This document shows positions 16,399 to 24,734 of a stretch of 64,000 nt of DNA, in pieces (positions within the stretch are counted from its first letter, which is position 1; every line of letters starts with the position of its first letter). Under the pieces are notes generated by a model that saw nothing but the letters and a program-made list of their open reading frames with translations, was not told the origin of the DNA and did no database searches. The translations under genes were made by a program, and so were the position numbers. This DNA comes from an uncultured Prevotellaceae bacterium (GTDB lineage Bacteria > Bacteroidota > Bacteroidia > Bacteroidales > Bacteroidaceae). The stretch spans positions 1-64,000 of the forward strand of contig CACZZQ010000010.1 in NCBI GenBank assembly GCA_902785695.1. The letters run 5' to 3'.

Positions 16399-17465
16399 GC
16401 CAACAAGATTTGCACTATGCGCTCTGCCGTACGACCGTCCCATCGGTCAGGCAGGGCGCATTTTTTCCATTCGCCTGCCTCAATACGCAGGATCTCCTCC
16501 TTCAATCGCTGAGGATCTTCTCCCACAAGGACATTACTGCCTACTGTGACCGTCTCCTCATGCTCTGTGTAACTGTTAAGTGTGATGCAAGGCACACTAT
16601 TAAAGGTTGCCTCCTCTGCCACATTACCAGAATCGGTGATGATGCCTTTTGCATTGGCGATGAGCCAACCGAACTCCAAGTAGGGGAGTGAAGAGTGAAG
16701 AGTGAAGAGTGAAGAATTTCTAAAAGCCATCATACGACTTACTGTTTCGTAGGCCTTTCCACGCAGCGGGGCGATAATGGGGGTATCGCCGGCAGCCTCA
16801 GTCATTACCTCTAACATCAGCTTTAGTTTCTCATCATCAGCAAGCAATGCCTTTCTATTGAGTGTGAAAACAAAGTAGTTTTGAGGTTGGAGGTTGGAGA
16901 TTTCAGGTTTAACGAGTCGCTGATGGTTAAAGCGGAGGGTATCCATCAGGATGTTTCCGACCATATAGGTATTGTTGCTATCCGACTGCTCCCTACTGGC
17001 TATGCTATTGCTCTTGATGCCAGCCGTAAAGAGATAGTCACTAAGGGCATCAATAACCAGTCGGTTTACCTCCTTCGGCATATTCATATCGAAGGAACGG
17101 GTGCCAGCCACCAGATGCGCCAGTTTGATGCCACGCTTCTTCGTAACGATAGCAGCAGCCATTGTAGAGGCGAGGTCATCGACCACGATAACCACATCGG
17201 CAGGATTATCTTCGAGATAAGCATCGAAATGTGCCATCACCCTACTGGTAATCTCATTCAGGCTGACGCTGTCCACCCCAAAGAATACTGATGGACGCGG
17301 CATCTGAAGGTCATTAAAGAGCGACGGTTCCAGCGTAGGGTCATCCTCACACCCTGTATATACCAGTTCGTACTCAGCCCCATCCGTCTTCTCAATGGCA
17401 CGAATCAGCGGGGCCACCTTCACAAAATTAGGGCGTGCACCCGCCACGATACAGATCTTTTTCAT
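16395..17465 (-). CDS. Divergent UDP-GlcNAc 2-epimerase-like (WecB fold) protein with altered active site
   Basis: 356 residues with the GT-B-like layout of non-hydrolysing UDP-N-acetylglucosamine 2-epimerases (start [19 protein letters not shown], late DSGNVAEEA and [10 protein letters not shown]). Mapped on the Bacillus enzyme, Asp95 is kept (Asp97 in VVDDLAS) and Glu131 is kept (Glu132 in PKEVNR). The catalytic Glu117 position is Ala120 (HLVAGTRS instead of HVEAGLRT), and the His213 position is Asn203 (TLNRKAL instead of xPHRxEN). It may be a non-catalytic or altered-substrate paralogue. Two repeat-derived insertions are present, SNLQPQN near 190 and [11 protein letters not shown] near 253. 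The former is a short GAGGTTG repeat at 16883-16896. Confidence 0.75.
   Translation of the reverse strand: MKKICIVAGARPNFVKVAPLIRAIEKTDGAEYELVYTGCEDDPTLEPSLFNDLQMPRPSVFFGVDSVSLNEITSRVMAHFDAYLEDNPADVVIVVDDLASTMAAAIVTKKRGIKLAHLVAGTRSFDMNMPKEVNRLVIDALSDYLFTAGIKSNSIASREQSDSNNTYMVGNILMDTLRFNHQRLVKPEISNLQPQNYFVFTLNRKALLADDEKLKLMLEVMTEAAGDTPIIAPLRGKAYETVSRMMAFRNSSLFTLHSSLPYLEFGWLIANAKGIITDSGNVAEEATFNSVPCITLNSYTEHEETVTVGSNVLVGEDPQRLKEEILRIEAGEWKKCALPDRWDGRTAERIVQILLA
16687..16714. repeat. Heptamer repeat (AGTGAAG)x4 inside the wecB-like gene
   Basis: Four exact units. Read on the minus strand they code for [10 protein letters not shown] in frame. Confidence 0.9.
16883..16899. repeat. Short heptamer repeat (GAGGTTG)x2 inside the wecB-like gene
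   Basis: Two exact units and a partial third code on the minus strand for SNLQPQ, between EI and NYFVFTLNR. Confidence 0.6.
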
Positions 17466-17506
17466 AGTAATTTTCTTCTTATGTTAAATCACTTCCCACT
17501 CAGATA

Positions 17507-17555
17507 GCGGTAGCGAATTATTCACTCTTCACTCTTCACTCTTCACTCTTCACTT
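17507..17555. repeat. Heptamer repeat (TTCACTC)x5 with GCGGTAGCGAA flank
   Basis: Units run 17521-17555. On the minus strand this is (GTGAAGA) followed by TTCGCTACCGC, the same head and tail order as at 14754-14787. The TGA stop of the upstream TPR gene (17550-17552) lies inside the repeat. Confidence 0.85.
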
Positions 17556-18722
17556 TTTAAGCAGCCGGTCTATCTCGTCAAACTGCTTGCCCATATTCAG
17601 GTTCAGGTAGATGCGGTACAGCACCGGAGCCCATTTGGCCTTTTCGTTTGGCATCAGTTTGCGATAATGTTCCATATATGGACAGGCTTTCTGGTAAGCC
17701 TGTTTCACCAGTTTCTTTTCTTTGCGGTCAGCCAGTCGGTCGGCAATGTTGACGTAGGCCGTACCGGCATTAAAATAAGGTTCTGCGAGGTTAGGGTTCA
17801 CCTCTATAAGTCTTTCGCTATACTTGATGCTCTCGGCATAGCGTTCCATGCGCAGCAGTGTAGTAGATTTGGCGAACAGGAATAGTTCGCTCGACGGTTT
17901 GAGCATCAAGGCTGTATCAGCCAATGCCAACGCCTTTTCGTATTGTCCCATGCTGGTATAGGCATCCAGCAGACGTGGGAAGAAATAATGGAAGTCCGGG
18001 TATCTTCGGAACCCCTCTTCCATCGTCTTGACATACAGTTCGTCATCTTTCAGCCACTTACGTGCCTCAGCCACGAACTGCAAAGTAAAGTCGGCCTTCG
18101 ACTCATCCTTCAGCGCCAGCTTGTGATAGCGCAGCGTGAGCACCGCATCCTGCATCTTATAGCCGCAGTAGGTAGCCCAATAGGCCGCCTCAGGCAATCG
18201 TGTGTCGAGTGAATCGTATTGATATGCCTCGAACAACGGCTGCCTACTACAATCTATATAGGCTTCGTAGTAGCGATAGGCATCAGTCCATTTCTCCTTT
18301 CTCAACAGAAAGGATCCACCGTTAAATATATTGGGACGGATGGTATTCAGCAGTTGTGAATGCTTTTTACGGTTGTCATCGGTCAGACTGTCATACGTCT
18401 CGGCAACGGTAAGCAGCTGCAGAGCCTTTGCGAAGAAGGCCGCTGTGTCGTATTTCTGTTTTAAGTAAAGTTTTTCGTTGCCCTGCTCATATTGTCCGAG
18501 CACGGCATCATAGTAGGCCAGCCATATCCGCTTATCGGTACGGTTGACCGAGTCTTTCAGCAGAGTAGCCAGTGTTTTCTCTGCGTCTGCATATTTGCCG
18601 CTCTTGATAGACGACCGTGCTTGACTTAGCTCCTGACGAGGATTGCTCACCTTCGTCTTTTGAGCCATCAAGCACGGTGTCGTCATCAATATGAGAAGCA
18701 GAACTGCAAAGAGTTGCTTCAT
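17550..18722 (-). CDS. Secreted/periplasmic TPR protein
   Basis: 390 residues with a signal peptide (MKQLFAVLLLILMTTPCLMA) and a run of helical repeats. TPR-like signatures are clearest at about residues 255-335 (SMGQYEKALALADTALMLKP, then RMERYAESIKYSERLIEVNP and LAEPYFNAGTAYVNIADR). It is a protein-interaction scaffold with no catalytic motif. It lies 20 bp downstream of another TPR gene, which itself follows gyrA by 24 bp, so the three are probably one operon. Its last codons and TGA are formed by a GTGAAGA repeat. Confidence 0.8.
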   Translation of the reverse strand: MKQLFAVLLLILMTTPCLMAQKTKVSNPRQELSQARSSIKSGKYADAEKTLATLLKDSVNRTDKRIWLAYYDAVLGQYEQGNEKLYLKQKYDTAAFFAKALQLLTVAETYDSLTDDNRKKHSQLLNTIRPNIFNGGSFLLRKEKWTDAYRYYEAYIDCSRQPLFEAYQYDSLDTRLPEAAYWATYCGYKMQDAVLTLRYHKLALKDESKADFTLQFVAEARKWLKDDELYVKTMEEGFRRYPDFHYFFPRLLDAYTSMGQYEKALALADTALMLKPSSELFLFAKSTTLLRMERYAESIKYSERLIEVNPNLAEPYFNAGTAYVNIADRLADRKEKKLVKQAYQKACPYMEHYRKLMPNEKAKWAPVLYRIYLNLNMGKQFDEIDRLLKK

Positions 18723-18742
18723 TCTGTCAGTTTAAGTGATAC

Positions 18743-19999
18743 TTATTGAGCATTTACCAGAGCTTCCATCTCGTCGCTCTTAGCCTTGTCGCCCAACGAA
18801 TAATAAATCTGGTAGAGCGGATAAGCCCATTTTACCTTCTCGCGGTCGGGATCCAGCTCCTTGGCACGCTCCAGGAATGGCAGAGCCTGGTTCAGGATTT
18901 CCTTCACCTTGTCGGCATTAACCTTGGTGAGACCACCGGTATTCTTGTCGGCCAGCTTGTCCTTCAGTTCGATAGCCTTACTGTTCAGGCAAACGCCGGC
19001 ATTGAAGATGCACTGTATGAACTCGTCATCAAGCTCGATGGCCTTCTTGTAAGACTCTACGGCAGCGTCCCACTCACGGTTGTTCATCTGCACCTCACCT
19101 TTCAATGCCCAAGCCATCTTGTTCTGTGCATTCAGGGCAATCTCCTCGTCGGCCCACTCAGCCAGAGCCTTTTGGTTGTTGGAACGGGTATAGAACTCCA
19201 TGAGCAGATTGAAGTAACGCTCCTCCTCAGGATTAGCCTTATGCAATTCCTTCACGGTATTGACATAGTCCAGTGAGTCCTCAGCGGTCTTCATCAGGTC
19301 TTTCTTCGAGAAGAGCAGGATATCGTTGGCATCTCCGGCCTTTGAAGGATCGGCCTCAATGAGCTTCTTGGCATAGACGACGGCATCCTCATAGTTCTTC
19401 ATCTGATAAGAGAGGAATGCGCAATAGTAGAGGATGTCATTATAGAAAGGCTCCTTGGGGAACTCCGTCTCAGGCAGATTCTTGAAGAGAGATGTCTCAC
19501 GCATATTCACGTAAGCCTTCCACAAATGAATAGCCTCATCATTGTTCTGCTTGTTATAGTAGTACTGACCACCCTGAACGAGGGGAACAGAAAGCATCTT
19601 CATGCGATCCTGGTTTGCCTTCTGGTATTTCACCTTCACCTTTCCCTTTTCGTCAGGCATCTGATCGTACTTATCAGTCTCAACAGCAGCCTCCAAAGCC
19701 TTGATGGCACTGCGATACATCAATGCGGAATCAGCCTTCTCTTTTGCTCCAGGCACCATGCTCTTGATAGCAGCGTCGGCCTGTTGTGAATACTGCTGAT
19801 AATAGATGTCTGTCTGAAGGTTCCATGCTGCGGCCTTGTCGAGCGTCTCGCTTGATGTGAGTGCCGGTGCCAGCATCTGTGTGGCAGCCTCGAAATCACC
19901 TGCCGAAACAAGTTTTTTGGCTTGTTTCACCACTGCATCCTGTGCAAAAGCTGTGGTGGCAGCACCTGCCATCAGAGCCATGATCATTAACTTTTTCAT
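18743..19999 (-). CDS. Secreted/periplasmic TPR protein, paralogue of the next gene
   Basis: 418 residues. The signal peptide is MKKLMIMALMAGAATTAFA. TPR repeats are seen at about residues 270-340 (MAWALKGEVQMNNREWDAAV and KKAIELDDEFIQCIFNAGV). Both TPR proteins share the order of segments (KLVSAGDFEAATQ or SIKSGKYADAEKT near the N-terminus, similar C-terminal YPLYQIYYSLGD or APVLYRIYLNLN), so they are tandem paralogues. An ATG two codons upstream (20005) is an alternative start. The position between gyrA and the second TPR gene suggests co-transcription. Confidence 0.82.
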   Translation of the reverse strand: MKKLMIMALMAGAATTAFAQDAVVKQAKKLVSAGDFEAATQMLAPALTSSETLDKAAAWNLQTDIYYQQYSQQADAAIKSMVPGAKEKADSALMYRSAIKALEAAVETDKYDQMPDEKGKVKVKYQKANQDRMKMLSVPLVQGGQYYYNKQNNDEAIHLWKAYVNMRETSLFKNLPETEFPKEPFYNDILYYCAFLSYQMKNYEDAVVYAKKLIEADPSKAGDANDILLFSKKDLMKTAEDSLDYVNTVKELHKANPEEERYFNLLMEFYTRSNNQKALAEWADEEIALNAQNKMAWALKGEVQMNNREWDAAVESYKKAIELDDEFIQCIFNAGVCLNSKAIELKDKLADKNTGGLTKVNADKVKEILNQALPFLERAKELDPDREKVKWAYPLYQIYYSLGDKAKSDEMEALVNAQ

Positions 20000-20023
20000 A
20001 TACATAAGTTATTGGTTAAACGG

Positions 20024-22585
20024 TTATTCTTTATTCTCTGTATTTTCTGAGTCCTCTGCGTTTTCAGAGATCTCGGCATTTGCCTCCTGCTCCTCAGCCA
20101 GTTCCTCCTCGGTAGCTTTCTGCACCTTGCAGACGCTGGCGATGGTGTCGTTCTTCTTCGTGAGGTTGATCAGGCGAACGCCCTGCGTAGCGCGACCCAT
20201 GACGCGTACCTCACTGACGTTCAGACGGATCAGGATGCCGCTCTTGTTGATAATCATCAGGTCGTTCTCGTCGGTCACCACCTTGATAGCCACCAGACGG
20301 CCGGTCTTCTCAGTGATGGCGAGGGTCTTCACACCCTTGGTACCGCGGTTGGTGATACGATAGTCCTCGATGTCCGAGCGCTTACCATAGCCGTTCTCGC
20401 TCACCACCATGATGGTCTCTGTCTGAGGATCGTTGACACATACCATGCCTACTACCTCATCATCACCACCGTCGAGACGCATTCCGATAACACCAGTAGA
20501 TACACGACCCATGGTGCGGATCTGGTCTTCATTGAAGCGAACGGCACGTCCGTTGCGGTTAGCCAGCAGGATTTCGTTCTTACCGTTGGTCAGACGAACG
20601 CCTACAACCTCGTCGCCCTCGTTGATATTGATAGCAATCACACCAGCAGCACGCACGTTCTTATATTGGTTCAGACAGGTCTTCTTCACAATACCCTGCT
20701 TGGTGGCGAATACCACGTAGTGGTTGTTCAGGAACTCCTCATCATTGAAGTTCTTGATGCGCAGTACGGCATTGATAGAGTCGTCTGGCTCAATATTCAG
20801 CATATTCTGGATGGCACGACCCTTAGAGTTGCGGTCGCCTTCAGGAATCTCGTAGCACTTCTGCCAGTAGCAACGGCCCTTCTGGGTGAAGAACAGCAGC
20901 GTGTTGTGCATTGTGGCTGGATAGATATACTCTGTAAAGTCGTTGTCGCGATGACGAGCACCCTTAGCGCCCAGTCCTCCACGGCTCTGAGCATGGAAGT
21001 CGCTCAGCGGTGTGCGTTTGATATAGCCCATGTGGCTGATGGTAATCACCACAGGATCATCGGGATAGAAGTCCTCTGCATTGAACTCATGGTCGAAGGG
21101 GATAATCTCCGTCTTACGCTCGTCGCCGTACTTCTCCTTCACCTCTAAAAGGTCTTCCTTCATCACCTGCTTGCAACGCTCAGGATTGTTCAGGATTTCT
21201 TCCAAGTCGGCGATGAGTTTCATCAGGTCGTCGTACTCCTGATGCAACTGATCCACACGCAGGCCGGTCAACTGACTCAGGCGCATATCCACGATAGCCT
21301 TCGACTGCAACTCGTCCAGGTCGAAGCGCTTCTCCAAGTTGCGCTGGGCATCGGTAGGTGTAGCCGACTGGCGGATGATGTGCACCACCTCGTCGATATT
21401 GTTCACGGCAATGATCAAGCCCTCCAGGATGTGGGCACGCTCCTGCGCCTTCTTCAGGTCGAACTTCGTGCGACGGATAGTCACCTCGTGACGATGCTCA
21501 ATGAAGTAGCGGATACAGTCACGCAGTGAAAGGAGCTTTGGACGCATCTTGCCATGAGTGCCGGGAATGGGCACCAGGGCGATATTGTTCACAGAGAACG
21601 AGCTCTGCAGAGCCGTCATCTTGAACAGCTTGTTCAGAATCACATTGGCATTAGCATCGCGCTTCACGTCAACCACGATACGCATACCCTGACGGCCTGA
21701 CTCATCGTTCACGTTCGAGATACCCTCAATCTTGTGCTGCGTAGCCAGATCGGCGATATAAGCCACCAAGTCGGCCTTGTTCACACCGTAAGGAATCTCC
21801 GTCACCACAATCTTATCGTGGGTCTCGCCACTCTCGATCTCGGCCTTTGCACGCATCACGATACGGCCTCGACCTGTCTCATAGGCATCCTTTACACCCT
21901 GCAAGCCATAGATATAAGCGCCTGTGGGGAAGTCAGGACCGGGGATATACTGCATCAAGCCCTCGCAGTCAATCTCAGGATTGTCGATAAAGGCGCAGCA
22001 ACCATCGATCACCTCACCCAGGTTGTGGGTAGGCATATTCGTTGCCATACCTACGGCAATACCGTTACCACCGTTTACCAGCAGGTTAGGCACCTTTGTT
22101 GGCATCACGCTGGGCTCCACCAGGGTATTGTCGAAGTTGGGGTCCATATCCACGGTGTCCTTCTCCAGGTCGTCCATGATATGCTCACCCATCTTCGAGA
22201 GGCGGCACTCCGTGTAACGCATGGCAGCAGGCGAGTCACCGTCTACCGAACCGAAGTTACCCTGACCGTCGACCAGCATATAGCGCATATTCCATTCCTG
22301 ACCCATACGCACCAGGGCGCCATATACTGACGAGTCGCCGTGGGGGTGATACTTACCGAGCACCTCACCTACAACACGCGCACACTTCTTGTGTGGCTTG
22401 TCGCTGGTGTTACCAATGCCCATCATACCATAGAGAATACGGCGATGCACGGGTTTAAATCCATCACGAACATCAGGAAGGGCGCGAGCCACAATCACGG
22501 ACATTGAATAGTCAATGTACGAAGACTTCATCTCTTCCTCGATGTTAATCTTCAAAATTCTGTCGTTATCAAACGTCTGATCCAC
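20024..22585 (-). CDS. gyrA: DNA gyrase subunit A
   Basis: 853 residues. It cleaves and rejoins DNA in the ATP-driven introduction of negative supercoils, with GyrB (not in this window). The catalytic Tyr is Tyr124 in AAMRYTECRL. The breakage domain covers the first ~490 residues, then the beta-pinwheel with the GyrA-box-like segment SRGGLGAKG. An acidic tail (EEELAEEQEANAEISE...) ends the protein. In the quinolone region, Ser85 matches E. coli Ser83 and Gly89 sits where E. coli has Asp87; the latter may be normal for this lineage. Two TPR genes follow at short spacing. Confidence 0.97.
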   Translation of the reverse strand: MDQTFDNDRILKINIEEEMKSSYIDYSMSVIVARALPDVRDGFKPVHRRILYGMMGIGNTSDKPHKKCARVVGEVLGKYHPHGDSSVYGALVRMGQEWNMRYMLVDGQGNFGSVDGDSPAAMRYTECRLSKMGEHIMDDLEKDTVDMDPNFDNTLVEPSVMPTKVPNLLVNGGNGIAVGMATNMPTHNLGEVIDGCCAFIDNPEIDCEGLMQYIPGPDFPTGAYIYGLQGVKDAYETGRGRIVMRAKAEIESGETHDKIVVTEIPYGVNKADLVAYIADLATQHKIEGISNVNDESGRQGMRIVVDVKRDANANVILNKLFKMTALQSSFSVNNIALVPIPGTHGKMRPKLLSLRDCIRYFIEHRHEVTIRRTKFDLKKAQERAHILEGLIIAVNNIDEVVHIIRQSATPTDAQRNLEKRFDLDELQSKAIVDMRLSQLTGLRVDQLHQEYDDLMKLIADLEEILNNPERCKQVMKEDLLEVKEKYGDERKTEIIPFDHEFNAEDFYPDDPVVITISHMGYIKRTPLSDFHAQSRGGLGAKGARHRDNDFTEYIYPATMHNTLLFFTQKGRCYWQKCYEIPEGDRNSKGRAIQNMLNIEPDDSINAVLRIKNFNDEEFLNNHYVVFATKQGIVKKTCLNQYKNVRAAGVIAININEGDEVVGVRLTNGKNEILLANRNGRAVRFNEDQIRTMGRVSTGVIGMRLDGGDDEVVGMVCVNDPQTETIMVVSENGYGKRSDIEDYRITNRGTKGVKTLAITEKTGRLVAIKVVTDENDLMIINKSGILIRLNVSEVRVMGRATQGVRLINLTKKNDTIASVCKVQKATEEELAEEQEANAEISENAEDSENTENKE

Positions 22586-22592
22586 TTTTTAT

Positions 22593-22641
22593 AATGCTTA
22601 ATTCTTAATGCTTAATGCTTAATGCTTAATGCTTAATGCTT
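22593..22641. repeat. Heptamer repeat (AATGCTT)x7 in the gyrA leader
   Basis: Seven 7-bp units, one of them AATTCTT, lie 8 bp upstream of the gyrA ATG. They fall inside the predicted 5' untranslated region (transcription start near 22723), so they are probably transcribed. Confidence 0.9.
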
Positions 22642-22729
22642 AATTGAACAATGAACTTTTAGGCTGGAAATTGCGTTTAAGGCCATTTTTAAGCCCGCTG
22701 ACGCGTTTTCGCCTTTTTGTTTCGGCGTA

Positions 22730-22737
22730 CAAAGGTA
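22730..22737 (-). promoter_or_regulatory. -7 element of gyrA
   Basis: CAAAGGTA on the plus strand is TACCTTTG on the minus strand. No TTG is visible at 19-20 bp. The predicted leader is about 140 nt and carries the AATGCTT array. Confidence 0.55.
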
Positions 22738-22746
22738 CAAAAAAAA

Positions 22747-22774
22747 GTGAGAAGTGAAAAGTGAAAAGTGAAAA
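22747..22774. repeat. Heptamer repeat (GTGAAAA)x4
   Basis: GTGAGAA then three GTGAAAA units, exact 7-bp period, just upstream of the gyrA -7 element. Confidence 0.8.
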
Positions 22775-22798
22775 AATTACATTTTTTTATTTTTAAAT

Positions 22799-22877
22799 TT
22801 TTACATTTTTACATTTTTGCATTTTTACAATTTTGCATTTTTGCATCTTTACATTTTTACATTTTTACATTTTTCAT
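22799..22877. repeat. AT-rich octamer repeat (TTTTACAT), about 10 units
   Basis: Units TTTTACAT/TTTTGCAT with an 8-bp period run up to and over the TGA stop of the DUF5715-like gene, which is made by the repeat edge. It fills the space between that gene and the gyrA promoter. Confidence 0.85.
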
Positions 22878-23659
22878 CGTACCGTCATATGAAAACAGCC
22901 CTGCTTCACCTCATACTTGATATAGCAGCGATTATTCTGGCGCATATCGTTGAGCACCTCGCTCAGGATGAACTTCAGCGAGTCGTTGCGCACCTCACGA
23001 CGTTTCGGACCGTCTGGGTCCTCCACCGTCTGATAGCGGTTATAGCAAATATCAACGGTAGTGCCGTAGAGGTGGCACGAGTTCTCCGTAGCGTTGCCGT
23101 TATGCCGGCGCAGCTTCAACACATCCTCCTGCGTACGCAATACGCTGGTCACGATAAAACGGTGCAAGGGTACGCCTTTCACCTGAAGACTGTCGAAGAA
23201 AGCCTCTCCGATGTCCTGCAACAGGATGGCAGCACGAGGCACCAGATAGGGAATACTGCTATAGAGCGAGTCTATAATATAATAAGGTGAACAGCCTATG
23301 TACACCAGTTCGTCTTTTCTTGCCTCCGCATCCTGGCGGTTCTTCACGGGTTTCACGCCCCATCGGTTGGCAGCCACTATCTGCACATCATTAACGTCGG
23401 GGAAAGCCTTCTGATAGCTGGGAACGCTCCAAATCCTATGAGGCCGCTCACCGTCGGCCAAGTACTTCGTGCTGACGGGCTTTATCTGACTGACGGGTTC
23501 TTTAGCCTCAGCGGCCTGCGTTGTCCGTCTTGCCTCCTTTTGCTTAGTCGTCTCGACAGTACCAACACCAGAAACGCCGCACCTTACCAGTGCCAGCACG
23601 ATGACCACAATTCCAAAAATCTCCAGAAACCTGTGTTTGCGAATATCCTGAACCATCAA
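22874..23659 (-). CDS. DUF5715-like, M15/YcbK-type peptidase-like protein
   Basis: 261 residues with one N-terminal membrane anchor (about 11-28, LEIFGIVVIVLALVRC). The C-terminal half has SVLRTQEDVLKLRR, HLYGTTVDICY and CFHMTVR, which place His, Asp and His as in the zinc site of D-alanyl-D-alanine peptidase (M15) folds. A role in peptidoglycan trimming in the periplasm is likely but not shown. It begins 17 bp after the DUF4359-like gene, so the two form an operon. Confidence 0.75.
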   Translation of the reverse strand: MMVQDIRKHRFLEIFGIVVIVLALVRCGVSGVGTVETTKQKEARRTTQAAEAKEPVSQIKPVSTKYLADGERPHRIWSVPSYQKAFPDVNDVQIVAANRWGVKPVKNRQDAEARKDELVYIGCSPYYIIDSLYSSIPYLVPRAAILLQDIGEAFFDSLQVKGVPLHRFIVTSVLRTQEDVLKLRRHNGNATENSCHLYGTTVDICYNRYQTVEDPDGPKRREVRNDSLKFILSEVLNDMRQNNRCYIKYEVKQGCFHMTVR

Positions 23660-23676
23660 TCCTTTTCTTTCTCGTC

Positions 23677-24060
23677 TTATCTTAATGCGTTCCTTACGTC
23701 ATTCTCGTCTGCAAGGACAAACACCCGTCCGAAGGTACCTACCGTGATGGGAAGCGTCTGACCGTGATAGCTCACCCAGCCCACTGAAAGCACCAGGTAG
23801 TCCTCCACCTGCATATTGCTCTGCAGGAAACTGCCCGCAGCGTTCATCGCCATATCCAGGCCTTTCTCAGTAACCTGCTCAGCAAATTCCGCAGGCATCT
23901 CCTTTGGCAACTGCACACTGGCCACCTCCTGACTTACCACCTTCATAGCCAGCTCCCTCACTGCCGCCTGATGTTCCCACGGCTCCGGCTTCGTCAGTGC
24001 CATCACTACCAACACGATAATCACCACGAAGGTCAGGAATACAAATATCTTCTTTGCCAT
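23677..24060 (-). CDS. DUF4359-like small membrane-anchored protein
   Basis: 127 residues. A single N-terminal membrane helix (about 4-22, IFVFLTFVVIIVLVVMALT) is followed by a soluble domain ending SVGWVSYHGQTLPITVGTFG then RVFVLAD, the pattern of DUF4359 proteins. The function is unknown. A canonical minus-strand promoter at 24085-24114 fixes the start at 24060 and excludes an in-frame ATG at 24162. It is followed at 17 bp by the peptidase-like gene. Confidence 0.75.
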   Translation of the reverse strand: MAKKIFVFLTFVVIIVLVVMALTKPEPWEHQAAVRELAMKVVSQEVASVQLPKEMPAEFAEQVTEKGLDMAMNAAGSFLQSNMQVEDYLVLSVGWVSYHGQTLPITVGTFGRVFVLADENDVRNALR

Positions 24061-24084
24061 AGTCTTCACTCTGAAAATTGGCTG

Positions 24085-24114
24085 CAAAGTTACGAAATAA
24101 CGGGGGAAACACAA
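24085..24114 (-). promoter_or_regulatory. Promoter of the DUF4359-like/DUF5715-like operon
   Basis: On the minus strand TTG (24114-24112) and TAACTTTG (24092-24085) are 19 bp apart. The two 22-bp minisatellites begin about 45 bp upstream of it. Confidence 0.8.
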
Positions 24115-24155
24115 AAAGAAAATGCGTTTTTCTTCTTCATTTGGCTTCATCGGCA

Positions 24156-24247
24156 TTTTCATTCAGGCCAATCGGCACTTTCATTCAGGCCGCTCTGCAC
24201 TTTCATTCAGGCCTGTCTGCACTTTCATTCAGGCCAATCACCTACTT
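24156..24247. repeat. 22-bp tandem repeat A (CACTTTCATTCAGGCC), four units
   Basis: CATTCAGGCC starts at 24160, 24182, 24204 and 24226, an exact 22-bp period. The base pairs after GGCC vary between units. The period is not a multiple of 3 and no gene runs through it. Confidence 0.9.
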
Positions 24248-24250
24248 GCC

Positions 24251-24333
24251 GACCAAGGTCGGCCGATCAGCTGACCCGGGTCGGCCGATCTGCTGACTAA
24301 GGTCGGCCGATTTGCTGACCTTGGTCGGCCGAT
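24251..24333. repeat. 22-bp tandem repeat B (GACCNNGGTCGGCCGAT), four units
   Basis: Units start at 24251, 24273, 24295 and 24317, again exactly 22 bp. Each carries two dyads, GACCNNGGTC and TCGGCCGA; the two central bases change (AA, CG, TT; one copy is GACTAAGGTC). It shares GGCCNNTCNGC with repeat A but is shifted by 7 bp. Confidence 0.9.
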
Positions 24334-24472
24334 AGCAAAGGATGTCATCTGAATCTACAAACTGTCCCGTTTTCGGTTAGCATGAAGCTTCCTTTACGCA
24401 ACAAGGGCCCCCGATTCCTCGAGAGCCCCTGCATCCATCTATGTTTCAAAGATGTGGAATGTCAACTGCTGA

Positions 24473-24640
24473 TTAGTAGTCTTCATCATCGTCAAACCAT
24501 CTGCCACCACGGCTTTCAGCATCAGTAACACCAGCTTCAGTTGTCGTTTGATTCGATACACCAAGACCTGATACGCAGATAATATTGGAAATATTCAAGC
24601 GAATCTCCTGCATTTTAGGTTCAATATATGTCTTTTTCAT
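24473..24640 (-). CDS. Short peptide with acidic C-terminus (MKKxYxxP type), copy 1
   Basis: 55 residues starting MKKTYIEPKMQEIRLN and ending RGGRWFDDDEDY. A hydrophobic middle (ISNIICVSGLGV) is followed by a Thr/Ser-rich and then acidic end. The start at 24640 follows a purine-rich GGAAAC-like stretch on the minus strand. It lies 94 bp after the 685-residue secreted protein in the same direction. It shares the MKKxYxxP start and acidic tail with the peptide at 26896-27084. Such short genes are often seen near secreted proteins in Prevotella-like genomes, and no function is known to me. A peptide precursor or secretion accessory is possible. Confidence 0.6.
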   Translation of the reverse strand: MKKTYIEPKMQEIRLNISNIICVSGLGVSNQTTTEAGVTDAESRGGRWFDDDEDY

Positions 24641-24734
24641 TGTTGTTTCCTTTAAATTATAACATGAATTACCATTAATTGTACATGAATTTCTCATTAA
24701 TTTCTTTTCTATCAAGAATTAGAGAATTGAGGAA

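Noticed and set aside
20024-22585. Quinolone-resistance mutation in gyrA (Gly at the E. coli Asp87 position)
   Set aside because: The Ser83 position is unchanged and Gly may be the normal residue in this lineage. Resistance cannot be claimed without comparison to susceptible relatives.
24156-24333. CRISPR array
   Set aside because: The repeats abut at 22 bp with only a few variable bases between them. There are no 25-40 bp spacers and no cas genes.
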